Program-made: the position numbers and the translations under genes
Part shown: in pieces, positions 27,690-37,030 of the stretch
Layout: each line of letters begins with the position of its first letter
Position numbering within the stretch: the stretch's first letter is position 1
From: Pseudomonadota bacterium
Lineage (GTDB): Bacteria > Pseudomonadota > Gammaproteobacteria > Burkholderiales > Nitrosomonadaceae
Assembly (NCBI GenBank): GCA_018240285.1
Contig: JAFEGA010000019.1
Span: 18,453-82,452 of the forward strand
Direction: 5' to 3'
DNA: 64,000 bases
The notes under the pieces: model-generated
What the model saw: the letters and a program-made list of their open reading frames with translations, nothing else
Told to the model about the DNA's origin: nothing
Databases searched by the model: none

Positions 27690-27774
27690 TGTGTTTTATT
27701 TGGATAAAAAATTGATATAACCTATGAGGATAGCGTTATCCGCGAATTTAAACAATGCCTTCGGTAATAAGAAG

Positions 27775-28155
27775 TCAGTCAATCCCGGGAAAATCATCCG
27801 GTTTGTAGACGGCAATATGTCTGATCAATCCCGCCGGTGTGAAGTAAATGCGTTCCAATCCTCGTCGCTCGACGCGCTCGCTGGAAGATGCATCGGTGCC
27901 AGTCATTGTGAATGCAAACTCCGCGCCCTCATTGTCAATGTCGAGATACTCTGCTACATCCCAATGCGCATCGGGAAAGCGCTCGAAGAAGCCGGTCATC
28001 ATCGTATGGATGACAGCGCTGCCTTTATATTCGCCAAAATAAGCGGAGTAATAAGTAGCATCAACCGCGAACAAGGGCTTAATCAGCGCCAGGTCGTGAT
28101 TGTTGGATAACGTGACATAGTTTTTTGCCAGTTCAGCGGGTTTAATTGCGTGCAT
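27775..28155 (-). CDS. NTF2-like/SnoaL-like protein
   Basis: A 126-residue cone-shaped NTF2-fold protein. Signs are LFAVDATYYSAYFGEYKGSA (about 25-44), a central FPDAHWDVAEY and ERRGLERIYFTPAGLIRHIAVY near the end. Such proteins are enzymes, binding proteins or immunity factors; nothing here distinguishes between these. It lies 40 bases from yaaA in the same direction. Confidence 0.7.
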   Translation of the reverse strand: MHAIKPAELAKNYVTLSNNHDLALIKPLFAVDATYYSAYFGEYKGSAVIHTMMTGFFERFPDAHWDVAEYLDIDNEGAEFAFTMTGTDASSSERVERRGLERIYFTPAGLIRHIAVYKPDDFPGID

Positions 28156-28195
28156 TGCAGAATCAACCGGAAAGTTAAAAAATCATTGCTGCGGG

Positions 28196-28978
28196 TTATG
28201 CGGACTTGGATTCCGCGCGGGTAAAAATCCACTCGTCCTGAGTACTATCCGCTTTACTGAATTGATAACCCGCGACATCGAAGTTTTTAATGGCGTCAGG
28301 CTCCATGAGTTTGTTGCGGATAATGTAGCGGCTCATCATGCCACGCGCTTTCTTGGCGAAGAAACTGATAATTTTATAAACACCATTTTTCTGATCCTTG
28401 AAAACCGGTGTAATAATGCGTGCCTTCAACTTGCTGGGTTGGATGGACTGGAAGTATTCATTGGAAGCAAGGTTGATGAGGATGTCGTCTTGCTGTTTTG
28501 CCAGATCCTGGTTGAGTGCAAGCGTGATTTTATCGTCCCAGAATTCGTACAAATTATTACCGCGCGGATTCTTGAGTTGCGTACCCATTTCCAGCCGGTA
28601 CGGCTGCATCAGATCCAACGGGCGCAGCACGCCATACAAGCCGGACAGCATGCGCAAATGTTGCTGCGCAAACACCAACTCGGCCGCAGTCATGGTTTCC
28701 GCGTCCAAACCGGTGTATACATCGCCTTTGAAAGCAAATATCGCTTGCTTGGAATTATCCAGGGTGAACGGTCGCTGCCAGGAAAAATAGCGATTGGAAT
28801 TCAAAACAGCCAATTTGGGACTGATCGACATCAACGTGCCGATTTGATCGGGCTCCAGCTTTCTGAGGGTATCGATCAGCTCTGCGGAATCGTCGAGAAA
28901 ACCGGGTTGGGTATGTTCCTGCGTGCCGGGCGGTGTCTCAAAATCCAGCGTTTTGGCCGGTGAAATAACGATTATCAT
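28196..28978 (-). CDS. yaaA: Peroxide stress protein YaaA
   Basis: Member of the DUF328 (UPF0246) family that limits iron-mediated damage under H2O2 stress in E. coli. 260 residues, full length. [17 protein letters not shown] opens the protein, and [20 protein letters not shown] (about 113-132), [11 protein letters not shown] and [19 protein letters not shown] follow. Divergent from the degP-like gene across a 144-base gap. Confidence 0.9.
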   Translation of the reverse strand: MIIVISPAKTLDFETPPGTQEHTQPGFLDDSAELIDTLRKLEPDQIGTLMSISPKLAVLNSNRYFSWQRPFTLDNSKQAIFAFKGDVYTGLDAETMTAAELVFAQQHLRMLSGLYGVLRPLDLMQPYRLEMGTQLKNPRGNNLYEFWDDKITLALNQDLAKQQDDILINLASNEYFQSIQPSKLKARIITPVFKDQKNGVYKIISFFAKKARGMMSRYIIRNKLMEPDAIKNFDVAGYQFSKADSTQDEWIFTRAESKSA

Positions 28979-29122
28979 AGAATTTCATTCCGAAATAAAA
29001 AATACTATCAGATTTGATCATGGCACGAGGGTTACTTGTAATTTGCGTTAGGCGCCCTAAACTATAGGCCGCTTAATCTATCAAATACTGTGATTGTTTT
29101 TTGTCGATCAGAGGAGCGAACC

Positions 29123-30610
29123 ATGTTTGCATATCGTAATTTCTTTGTATTGTTGGCGCTGGCGCTGCTGATGCCGGTTGATTCATTGGCGCAGCAGGGC
29201 AATGGTGTGGAAAGTCTGCGCCAGACCAGCAAGGCGTTTGCCGAAGTGGCGCGCAAGGTTTCACCGTCGGTGGTATTGATCCAGGTTGAACGGGAAACTG
29301 AAGCGATGCAAATGTCGCCGTTCGGCTTTCCGTTTGGCAATGGGGATGGCGATAACTTTCCATTCAACGATGATTTTTTCCGGCGCTTCTTTGGCGATCG
29401 TTTACCTGATTCTCCCCGCCATAATGCACCGGGAAAGAAACAACCGCAGGGCAAGCAACGCTCGGTTGTCGGGCAAGGTTCCGGTTTTGTTTTTTCCGCC
29501 AGCAATAAAAAAACCTACATTCTGACCAACAATCATGTGGTCGAAGGGAACGACAAGATCAGCGTCAAGTTTCTCGATGGCCGTGAGTTTGAAGCAAAAA
29601 TCAAAGGTACCGACCCCAAGTCGGACATCGCCGTGATCGAAATCGAAGCAAGCGGCCTGCCTGCGGTGCAAATCGGCGATTATTCACAACTGGAAGTCGG
29701 CGAATGGGTGGTCGCCATCGGCAACCCATTCGGACTGAGCCATACTTTGACAGTCGGTGTAGTCAGCGCGAAAGGCAGAACGTCGCTCGGTATTAATGAT
29801 TACGAAGACTTCATTCAAACCGACGCCGCGATCAATCCCGGCAATTCCGGCGGGCCGCTGGTGAATTTGGACGGCGAAGTGATCGGCATGAATACCGCCA
29901 TTTTCAGCCGCAGCGGCGGTTACATGGGCATCGGTTTCGCCATTCCGATCAATCTGGTGCAGCGCATCGCCAATCAATTGATCGAGAAAGGCGAAGTGGT
30001 GCGCGGTTATCTTGGCATTATGATTCAGCCGCTGACCGCTGATTTGGCCAAATCCTTTGAATTGAAGAACGAGAAAGGCATTCTGATTGCCCAGGTGACG
30101 AAAAACTCGCCCGCTGAAAAAGCAGGACTCAAAGCCGGGGATGTTATCGTCAGCTTTCAAGGGCGGCCTGTAAGTGAAGTGGGCGATTTCCGCAACCAAG
30201 TCGCGCTGGAGCAGCCGGGCAGTAAAGTGGAATTCGACATCGTTCGCGACGGCAAGCAACGCAGCGTTACCGTAAAAATCGATAAAATGACTGACAATAA
30301 GCAGGCCGCGCAAGAGCCGTCGCAAGCCAGCGAGAAATTAGGCCTCGCGGTACAAACGATCACCGCCGATCTGGCGAAACAACTGGGTATCAAACCCGGA
30401 AAAGGTGTGGTCGTCACCGAAGTGGCGCCCGGATCGGTCGCGATGATGGCCGGTATCAGCCGCGGTAGTGTGATTCTGGAAGTGAACCGCAAAGTGGTCA
30501 ATACCGCTGTCGAGTTCGATCATGCGGTGAAAAGCAGCGCCAACAATAAGGTGCTCCTACTGGTGCGGGATGATGAAGTGTCGCGCTATGTGGTACTAAG
30601 CTGGCGCTGA
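29123..30610 (+). CDS. degP: Do-family periplasmic serine protease
   Basis: Envelope quality-control protease/chaperone of the DegP/DegQ/MucD type. Starts at ATG 29123 with GAGGAG upstream, 495 residues. A signal peptide ends at SLAQQ. The trypsin-like triad is complete: His138 in NNHVV, Asp168 in SDIAVIEI and Ser242 in GNSGGP. Two PDZ domains follow (about 285-375 and 400-490). The acidic and Phe-rich segment before the core (about 78-95) matches the Q-linker/LA loop zone. DegP, DegQ and MucD cannot be separated by sequence alone, so the symbol is the family name. Confidence 0.9.
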   Translation: MFAYRNFFVLLALALLMPVDSLAQQGNGVESLRQTSKAFAEVARKVSPSVVLIQVERETEAMQMSPFGFPFGNGDGDNFPFNDDFFRRFFGDRLPDSPRHNAPGKKQPQGKQRSVVGQGSGFVFSASNKKTYILTNNHVVEGNDKISVKFLDGREFEAKIKGTDPKSDIAVIEIEASGLPAVQIGDYSQLEVGEWVVAIGNPFGLSHTLTVGVVSAKGRTSLGINDYEDFIQTDAAINPGNSGGPLVNLDGEVIGMNTAIFSRSGGYMGIGFAIPINLVQRIANQLIEKGEVVRGYLGIMIQPLTADLAKSFELKNEKGILIAQVTKNSPAEKAGLKAGDVIVSFQGRPVSEVGDFRNQVALEQPGSKVEFDIVRDGKQRSVTVKIDKMTDNKQAAQEPSQASEKLGLAVQTITADLAKQLGIKPGKGVVVTEVAPGSVAMMAGISRGSVILEVNRKVVNTAVEFDHAVKSSANNKVLLLVRDDEVSRYVVLSWR

Positions 30611-30666
30611 TTTGCACAAGCTACCGCAAAGTTCTTTGGCTGTAGCCCACGTGTTACGGCCAAAGA

Positions 30667-31869
30667 ATGACTACAAATTTCTCTCAATTGACTATGAACA
30701 TTGCTCCAGAAATTCTGGCGCTGCATGCCGACATGCAACGCTGGCGCAGACACATCCACCAGCATCCGGAAACAGCTTTTGAAGAAACGGCAACGGCCCG
30801 GTTGATTGCCGGTCTCCTGCAAAGCGCCGGGATCGAAGTGCACCAAGGGTTGGCGAAAACCGGCATCGTCGGCGTTTTGCGCCGTGGCAATAGCAGTAAC
30901 AGCATTGCGCTGCGCGCCGATATGGATGCGCTTTATATTCAGGAACAAAACCGCTTCGATCACGCTTCCTGCCACAGCGGCAAAATGCACGCCTGTGGCC
31001 ATGACGGGCATTGCGCCATGCTGCTCGGCGCCGCCCACTATTTGGCCAAGCACGACCGTTTCGACGGCACGGTGTATTTCATTTTCCAACCGGCGGAAGA
31101 ATGCCGCGCCGGGGCGTTGCAAATGATCGACGAAGGCTTGTTCGAGCAATTCCCGGCGCAAAGGGTGTTCGGCATGCATAACTTTCCGGATGTGCCCGCC
31201 GGGCATTTCGCCGTTAAAACCGGGCCGATGATGGCATCGTTCGACTGCTTTGAAATCACCTTAAAAGGTCAGGCCACCCACGCCGCCATGCCGCATTTCG
31301 GCAACGATGTGCTGGTGGCAGCGGCGCACCTGGTCACGCAACTGCAAACCATCGTCAGCCGCCGGATCGATCCCGCCGATTCCGCGGTGGTCAGCGTTAC
31401 GCAAATACACGGCGGCAATACCTGGAACGCGCTACCGGATTCCGCCGTCATTCGCGGCACCTTCCGCAGCTTCAAAAATTCCATGCGCGAGCAACTGGAA
31501 CAAGGCATCCGTCAACTGGCGCAAAGCGTCGCGCAGGGTTTTGGAATTCACGCCAACATCCTGTTCAACCCCGAAAACCCCGGTTATCCGGTGACCATCA
31601 ACAACCCGGAAGAAACCGCCAGCGCCATCCGCGCCGCCATCGCCGTTGCCGGTGAGCAATGCGTCGACACCGCACCGATTCCCAGCATGGGTGCCGAAGA
31701 CTTCGCCTTCATGCTGCAACAAAAACCCGGCTGCTACATCTGGATCGGCAACGGCAGCTCGCAAGGTAGTTGCTTGCTGCACAATCCGAGCTACGATTTT
31801 AACGATGAAATTCTGCCACTGGGCGCTGCTTATTGGGTGAAGCTGGTGGAGAATGAATTGGCTGTTTAG
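30667..31869 (+). CDS. M20 family amidohydrolase (hippurate hydrolase-like)
   Basis: Cytoplasmic di-zinc hydrolase of N-acyl amino acids or similar amides, 400 residues. RRHIHQHPETAFEE (about 25-38), ALRADMDAL (about 79), HACGHDGHCAMLLGAA (about 108-123) with metal-binding His and Cys, FQPAEE (about 140) with the catalytic glutamate, and SMGAEDFAFMLQ (about 339) are present. The substrate is unknown; amhX/hippurate-type are the closest groups. It follows the protease gene by 56 bases. Confidence 0.87.
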   Translation: MTTNFSQLTMNIAPEILALHADMQRWRRHIHQHPETAFEETATARLIAGLLQSAGIEVHQGLAKTGIVGVLRRGNSSNSIALRADMDALYIQEQNRFDHASCHSGKMHACGHDGHCAMLLGAAHYLAKHDRFDGTVYFIFQPAEECRAGALQMIDEGLFEQFPAQRVFGMHNFPDVPAGHFAVKTGPMMASFDCFEITLKGQATHAAMPHFGNDVLVAAAHLVTQLQTIVSRRIDPADSAVVSVTQIHGGNTWNALPDSAVIRGTFRSFKNSMREQLEQGIRQLAQSVAQGFGIHANILFNPENPGYPVTINNPEETASAIRAAIAVAGEQCVDTAPIPSMGAEDFAFMLQQKPGCYIWIGNGSSQGSCLLHNPSYDFNDEILPLGAAYWVKLVENELAV

Positions 31870-31958
31870 TATCTTTTGTGCTTGGCAGCCCGGCTTCACC
31901 GGCTAGGGCACATTCGATGATATTAAGATTGAGTCTGTGACTGGTAGTACGGAATGTT

Positions 31959-33545
31959 TCAGAAAATTGAATTCAATTCAACAAAAAGAATTTGCCCTGT
32001 ATCATCATTAACCAGTTCTAAAATTAAAGTATTCTCCACATGCTTTACTGATTCAATTTTCAAGACATCATCACGCGTGACGTGTTCGAGATCTGAAATA
32101 TTCACTTTTATGGCCCAGATTTGCTGAAAATTCTGGAGATTCCGCTTTTCAATTATCAAGCGATACTTATTGTCTCTTTCAACTCTGAATCCATGATAGA
32201 TATAAGTTGATTTGGAGTCGCAAATGGCATTATGGTTTTCTCGGTTACTCAGGTAATAGGATCTGTCTCTTACTAAGAATGGCCAACCTAAATCGAGTCG
32301 ATATAATCTATCGTTAGTTTTGTTCCATCCGATATCATTCGGGCAGCTTGTGTTCGAAAGCGAAGGCATGCTCGATACTTTTTTATCAGGATTCATTGCC
32401 TTCCATCGGGCAATTTTCATTTCTCGAGTCAATCCGTCATTGGATTTTTCAATAATGACGCCTTCAATGGAGTTGGAAGTTAAATAATGTAAATCAGTGT
32501 GTTCGGATTTGTTGGTGCCTACTAAATTGAGTGCTTGTGAAATAATTTTCCTGGGTTGCTCATCAAGTTTTGGAAAAGAATGATAATCCGGGCAGTAATA
32601 GTTATGGTTAGATCGGGGCTGATTTTCTCGGTTCCAGGTTTGGTCAAACACTATTCGATCTGTGCTGGCCTCCAGTAATTTTGCACTGATCGAGCCTTTC
32701 TCGGATTCGCTCACATGAAGAGTCGCTGCCGGTTTGCTGGTCGCTGTTACCGACGAAATCAATCCATTTTGAGCATAGGAATAATCAATATTGTTTATTC
32801 GGACAATTGGAATGCCCCATGCCAATAATTCTTTGATCTGAGTAAATGGATAAACGGATGCATTGTTTTTCAAGATTATTTCAAGGGGACCGGTAAACTT
32901 TTCGATTGGATGGTTTATTGTAGGTTCTGGTGTGGAGCAAACTTTTTCCCGTTTGAAAGTAATACCGCTCAGTCTTGATGTTTCATAGAGATTTGCTAAC
33001 TTGCGATCCTCTATGGAGAGGTAAGATACAGTTCCGAGTAGAGTGAGTGCAAGAATGAATCCAATGGGTTGGAGAATATCTCGTATCCCAAACAGTTCAA
33101 TCAATTGATCGGATTCTCGTCGGCGTGCGCCCACAGCCGAAAGTATCAAGCAAAAAGATAGCAACCAAAATACCACTCCCCATCCGTACCCATATATTGC
33201 TGATTCGGCACCCCCTGCGTTTAGAGGTAGTCTGTCTAGGCGAAATGTATCCAGAGAAACCAGAATTGTAAGCAATGAAGCAATTACTGGTGTTTTTCCA
33301 GCAAATAATCTGTGAATACAGTAAAAAAAGAAGATATTTGCAAACCAAGCAAAATTAGGAATGAGCGGGGATAGCCAGCCCGATGTAAATACTTGGGCGC
33401 CGGGAAATCGATTACCTGAATAAAGCAGAAAGCTCGTCAAAGCCAATGAACATAGCCAACTTGCAAATGCCATTGCCGTTAGCTTCTCTGCTGGAGAAAA
33501 GAGTTTGAATGACATTAAGGCGCTCGACAAGAAATTCGATTTCAT
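31959..33545 (-). CDS. Large hypothetical membrane protein
   Basis: A 528-residue protein starting at ATG 33545; a TTG four codons upstream is also possible. About five hydrophobic helices lie in the first 190 residues (AFASWLCSLALTSFLLY, FANIFFFYCIHRLF, VVFWLLSFCLILSAVG and others), then a long soluble domain rich in N, K and S. No family was recognised. Its AT-rich, lysine/asparagine-rich composition differs from the neighbours and marks the start of the accessory stretch running to about 37400. Confidence 0.55.
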   Translation of the reverse strand: MKSNFLSSALMSFKLFSPAEKLTAMAFASWLCSLALTSFLLYSGNRFPGAQVFTSGWLSPLIPNFAWFANIFFFYCIHRLFAGKTPVIASLLTILVSLDTFRLDRLPLNAGGAESAIYGYGWGVVFWLLSFCLILSAVGARRRESDQLIELFGIRDILQPIGFILALTLLGTVSYLSIEDRKLANLYETSRLSGITFKREKVCSTPEPTINHPIEKFTGPLEIILKNNASVYPFTQIKELLAWGIPIVRINNIDYSYAQNGLISSVTATSKPAATLHVSESEKGSISAKLLEASTDRIVFDQTWNRENQPRSNHNYYCPDYHSFPKLDEQPRKIISQALNLVGTNKSEHTDLHYLTSNSIEGVIIEKSNDGLTREMKIARWKAMNPDKKVSSMPSLSNTSCPNDIGWNKTNDRLYRLDLGWPFLVRDRSYYLSNRENHNAICDSKSTYIYHGFRVERDNKYRLIIEKRNLQNFQQIWAIKVNISDLEHVTRDDVLKIESVKHVENTLILELVNDDTGQILFVELNSIF

Positions 33546-33594
33546 GATTGATATCAACTCTGGAGAATGACTTTAATCTTTTCGGGTGAGTTCC

Positions 33595-33855
33595 TCATTC
33601 CTTGAGGCAGGGTTTCTCATTGAGCTGGTTTTGTTTGACGCAGATGGAAAAATAATTTTTTACGATTTTCCAATTTGCTGATGGATCAACGGAATCGTAC
33701 ATGCCTTCCACGGTATGAGAGATATCTTCTAAATCGTCGAGGTAACATTCGATAGTCTGTCTGATTACGTCGGCGCGTGTTTGGCGCAGTTTTGCAGTCG
33801 CTTCAGTCAGCGCTACGATCAGGCCATCAGGAAGTTTATAGGTATTGGGTGCATT
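33595..33855 (-). pseudogene. Start-less ribbon-helix-helix antitoxin relic
   Basis: On the minus strand one frame reads YKLPDGLIVALTEATAKLRQ, then TRADVIRQTIECYLDDL: a ribbon-helix-helix protein like the intact one at 36336. An in-frame TGA at 33856-33858 sits right before the conserved part and no ATG, GTG or TTG follows in time, so the N-terminal strand is missing. The frame ends at TGA 33595. It may be a dead antitoxin. Confidence 0.55.
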
Positions 33856-33900
33856 TCAGAGATTCTATATTTCAAGTTATTTTTTAAATTCAACGATCTA

Positions 33901-34162
33901 TCAGCCTGTGGCAGCGTGCAAAACGGCTAAAACATATACCAAGTCACGGCGCACGGCATAAAACAAACCATAAGGAAAGCGAGAAAGGAGTGCGCGATGC
34001 ACTTTGGGGATGACTTCTGCATAAAGCAGGAGTGCTTGTTTCAGGCAATTCGATGGCAGCGATAAACTCTTCGCCTAGTCCGTGGTTCTGCATTTCATAC
34101 CACGCGCGATCTTCTCCAATTTCCCGCAATGCCCGTGAGGAAAATTTCAGATAGAACGACAT
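33901..34162 (-). pseudogene. RelE/ParE-type toxin with a frameshift
   Basis: The first part reads as a ParE-like toxin (SFYLKFSSRALREIGEDRAW, then GLGEEFIAAIE). After about residue 38 the reading frame turns to nonsense. Moving to another frame restores a typical ending: LKQALLLYAEVIPKVH, SRFPYGLFYAVRRDLVYVL and LHAATG before TGA at 33901. A one-base loss near 34050 explains this. The toxin is therefore broken, while its antitoxin upstream is whole. Confidence 0.75.
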
Positions 34163-34380
34163 AGACCATCATTCAGGCGCGCTTCGACTTGCTCCCATGA
34201 AAACCCGGCATTCGGATTTTCTGCAAATTCCGCCAAGCGGGCCTCAAGTTCGGTTTTTAGCTCGGGTGATATTTCAATAGCTTCCGGTATGGTCGCGACA
34301 CTATCCCAAATGAGCTCAACGAGGCGGATCCGCTCCTGTACTGATAATTGAAGAATGCCGGCAATGGGAATATTTTTCAT
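34147..34380 (-). CDS. Addiction module antitoxin (PF09720-like)
   Basis: A 77-residue antitoxin partner of ParE-type toxins. The family layout is PIAGILQLSVQERIRLVELI (about 5-24), then WDSVA, then a helical tail with ELEARLAEF and WEQVEARL. It overlaps the toxin start by 16 bases, as is usual in such pairs. Because the toxin is frameshifted, this gene may be a remnant kept for cross-protection or simply not yet lost. Confidence 0.75.
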   Translation of the reverse strand: MKNIPIAGILQLSVQERIRLVELIWDSVATIPEAIEISPELKTELEARLAEFAENPNAGFSWEQVEARLNDGLCRSI

Positions 34381-34650
34381 GTCAATGATTGTATGCTATA
34401 AAGATGTTAGTGCCGCAACCAATTGTTTAGATGAAAATTGCCTCGTTGTTATCCGGCAGTTCGGCGGATATGGCCGCCACTATCACCACTGCCGTCACGA
34501 GTAGGGTGCAATAACCGCAGGGCATTGCACCATTTTGCTGATTGATTGATGCGCCTTCATGTAGTCTGCACATCCTATCGGGTTGTAATGTCATAAAAAC
34601 AAGTATTTGTTTGTGAGGCAGATTTGAGATATTTGACATTAGAATAATAT
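34381..34650. other. Intergenic stretch without a convincing gene
   Basis: No supported gene. An open frame of 70 codons on the minus strand (34427-34639) has no family likeness and no good ribosome site. Confidence 0.4.
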
Positions 34651-34980
34651 TTAAGAATCATCCGTTTTAAATATCAATGTACCTAGTGCTGCAACTATTA
34701 ACATGATAACAAGATGAATAGCTAAGCGAGTTAAATCTATTTCAACCTCAAATATACCAGTTCCATTATTACCAAATAATGTACCCAAAACTTTCCTGTC
34801 CAAAGAAGGAGAGGTAAATATTAGATGATATCCTGCTGCTCTAATAATTCTTATAGTTTCTACATTTTCCATGCCCAAAGTGGGATAAACAACGTAATTC
34901 CATGGCGGATAGATTCCAATTAGTAAGAAAGCACTTAAACAAATTGACAGCCATTTTTTCTGTTTTTGATTCATATTCAT
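34651..34980 (-). CDS. Small hypothetical membrane protein
   Basis: A 109-residue protein with a charged start (MNMNQKQKKW), a helix at about 10-32 and a second at about 84-104, with a hydrophilic loop of about 50 residues between them. This two-helix form fits an inner-membrane protein. No family was recognised. AT-rich like its accessory neighbours. Confidence 0.5.
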   Translation of the reverse strand: MNMNQKQKKWLSICLSAFLLIGIYPPWNYVVYPTLGMENVETIRIIRAAGYHLIFTSPSLDRKVLGTLFGNNGTGIFEVEIDLTRLAIHLVIMLIVAALGTLIFKTDDS

Positions 34981-35071
34981 TAAGATTTAATTCTATGAAA
35001 CACAATATTTATCACAAGTGTTGAGCCATATTGCTTGTAGTAGTTTCTTTCTAGGCTAAATCTTTTGCATA

Positions 35072-36259
35072 TCATCTGCAACAAATATGAAGTGAAAAAT
35101 CTCGGGTTTTGTCAATTTGTATTGGATGAAAAGGAAGAAAATCTCGAACGACATCGGCGTGTGGATGGCCAAGCTTATTATTTGGATCAGAGGAAAATAC
35201 ACTAAAAAATGGCTTTAATGACTGTGCCACTCCTGGATGCCAGCTTGTTCGTGCTCCATGGTGCATCACTTGAAAGCATTGGAGTCGCTCTAGACGCTGC
35301 TTTCCGTAGTAAGATTTCAGAGCGTCAAGTCGTATTTTGTTGTCCAAATAACCATCGCCTGTATAAAGAGAACATTTACGATTATGTAATTTACTTTGAA
35401 ATAGGAAATGATCAGTACTGCCGGTCTGAAACATCACAATGCATTGATTGGGATGATTAACGATTGGGCCTGCGAACATAAACATAGAAATCATGTTACG
35501 TGCCATGGAATTATTTCCAAAATTTGAATCATATATTTTACGAAGTTCCTTAATCGCATTTATCCTCATTTCCTTATTTGACTGCGACAAGAGTTGAGTT
35601 TTAAATCTTCTAACTGCAGCTGTGAATGATTTTGTTACTTTGCTCCATACATAGGAGTCATTGTAGGGTACAAATTCAAAGAATGATCCGGTCACTAGAC
35701 GTCCTCCGGGTTTAAGTTGATGTAACGTAAATGACCGAGAACTAGGAGGGTCAGTATCGCTTTCAACGCTTTCGAAATCGCCAGTGAGAGTTGGAAAAGG
35801 GGTGTCGAGTAGTGGCGGTTCAATAGGCGATACCGTTCCGATACTTTCAGGAACAAGAATTACACGTTTAATGTAAAAATGGGGTTTTGATAGGAAGCTG
35901 ATTGGATTAACCAGGAAATGCATAATTTGGCTGGAAGATTGTATTTTTGTACGTAAGCCAATTAGTAAGCGTTGTTCTAATGTGAGTGTCGGCAAAAGTA
36001 GAGTGTCTACTTCATAAGATCCCAATAATGTAATTAGCCCATTAATGTGATCTTGGTCAAAATGTGAGATTGCGACAAGATCAAGCTTTTTATCTCCATT
36101 AGGTATCAGAGAACTCACTTTGTCATTTATTAACTTACGCTGGCTCGAAGTACCGCAGTCGTAAACCCAGCGAAAGATTGACTTGTTATGGTGTATCTCA
36201 CCTGATGTGAAAAGACCTTGTCCTACAGCATGAAAATCAATTTGATAACAAAAATTCAT
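35072..36259 (-). CDS. MBL-fold metallo-hydrolase (ComEC/Rec2-like domain)
   Basis: A 395-residue soluble protein with a metallo-beta-lactamase fold. The metal motif is ISHFDQDHINGL (about 63-74), with HxxxDH, and later histidines lie in VMHHGARTSWHP (about 332) near the end. It opens with FCYQIDFHAVGQGLFTSG, a sequence typical of ComEC-like soluble hydrolases. Such enzymes cut nucleic acids, nucleotides or small esters. It stands alone among toxin-antitoxin genes and is strongly AT-rich, so a defence or mobile-element origin is plausible but not shown. Confidence 0.72.
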   Translation of the reverse strand: MNFCYQIDFHAVGQGLFTSGEIHHNKSIFRWVYDCGTSSQRKLINDKVSSLIPNGDKKLDLVAISHFDQDHINGLITLLGSYEVDTLLLPTLTLEQRLLIGLRTKIQSSSQIMHFLVNPISFLSKPHFYIKRVILVPESIGTVSPIEPPLLDTPFPTLTGDFESVESDTDPPSSRSFTLHQLKPGGRLVTGSFFEFVPYNDSYVWSKVTKSFTAAVRRFKTQLLSQSNKEMRINAIKELRKIYDSNFGNNSMARNMISMFMFAGPIVNHPNQCIVMFQTGSTDHFLFQSKLHNRKCSLYTGDGYLDNKIRLDALKSYYGKQRLERLQCFQVMHHGARTSWHPGVAQSLKPFFSVFSSDPNNKLGHPHADVVRDFLPFHPIQIDKTRDFSLHICCR

Positions 36260-36335
36260 TACTATGTTTCTTAATGAGTTAAACGCACTTTGCTTAATGC
36301 TGATGGAGTAACCTATGCTTTACTTTTCCCCAATC

Positions 36336-36527
36336 TCATGCTGGATTCCACGGATCACGCAGAATTTCTATAATACTGGAGATATTTTTAAAATCGTTGA
36401 GATAATATTCAGCTGCTTGTTGAATTACGTTGGCGTGTGTGCGATGCGATTTGGTAGCGGCTTCATCCAGTGCAGTAACTAGTGCATTCGGTAGCTTTAT
36501 AGATATTTGACGCATTTTGGTTTTCAT
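36336..36527 (-). CDS. Ribbon-helix-helix DNA-binding protein (CopG-like antitoxin)
   Basis: A 63-residue protein. RQISIKLPNALVTALDEAAT (about 5-24) is a beta strand and first helix, and THANVIQQAAEYYLNDF the second helix. Such proteins are usually antitoxins that bind their own promoter. No toxin gene follows, so it is an orphan. Homologous to the decayed copy at 33595. Confidence 0.7.
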   Translation of the reverse strand: MKTKMRQISIKLPNALVTALDEAATKSHRTHANVIQQAAEYYLNDFKNISSIIEILRDPWNPA

Positions 36528-36554
36528 CAGTAGAAGGAAAAGAGATACTTCAGT

Positions 36555-36751
36555 TATTAGTGCTCAACTTCTGCATCAACTCCTTAATCCGCATTACCCG
36601 CTTATTCACATCCTTGATCTTCACCAGAATTTTCAGCCGACCTGACCGGAGAGTGAGTATTCTCGGCTGCTTTGGATCAGTTGGATGATTTTGAGCGGGT
36701 CGATCGGCCGGTTGGGGATGAATTGCACTTGGATGCTGGCATTGATGCGCT
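36555..36751 (-). pseudogene. Duplicated 3' end of mfd
   Basis: This stretch closely matches the end of mfd (bases about 37411-37620) in the same orientation. It encodes a C-terminal scrap ending in KELMQKLSTNN before a stop, where mfd ends KELMQKLGANN. Substitutions are scattered, so the duplication is not recent. The BrnTA pair lies between the scrap and intact mfd. Confidence 0.8.
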
Positions 36752-36784
36752 AATATCGCAGGGATTCCTGTTGTTATCTCGAAA

Positions 36785-37030
36785 TTAACTGGATTTGCCG
36801 GGCTGCTGGGTTAAGTTGGTTAAAGTTTTTGTCTCTTCCAGTAAATGCCGCAGAGCATTGTTAACCGCTTCATCGTTCGGGAAAGCTTTCGCAATGTCGG
36901 GCTCAAGAAGCACCACGTTGGTTTCTGCCTTGATACGGTTTGCATATTTGCCACGGATAATTTTACCGAAATCAGACCGTCTGTATTCCGGTCTTAGCTC
37001 GTCTGTCATTTCAGATTTAACCTTCTTCAT
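36785..37030 (-). CDS. brnA: BrnA-type antitoxin
   Basis: An 81-residue protein (start ATG 37030). The pattern GKYANRIKAETNVVLLEPDI (about 28-47) and AFPNDEAVNNALRHLLE fits antitoxins found next to BrnT toxins. It overlaps brnT by 14 bases. As in other BrnTA pairs the toxin gene comes first, and the antitoxin is expected to neutralise it and repress the operon. Confidence 0.75.
   Translation of the reverse strand: MKKVKSEMTDELRPEYRRSDFGKIIRGKYANRIKAETNVVLLEPDIAKAFPNDEAVNNALRHLLEETKTLTNLTQQPGKSS

Noticed and set aside
34427..34639. A 70-codon frame between the antitoxin and the small membrane protein
   Set aside because: No ribosome site, no family and an unconvincing composition.
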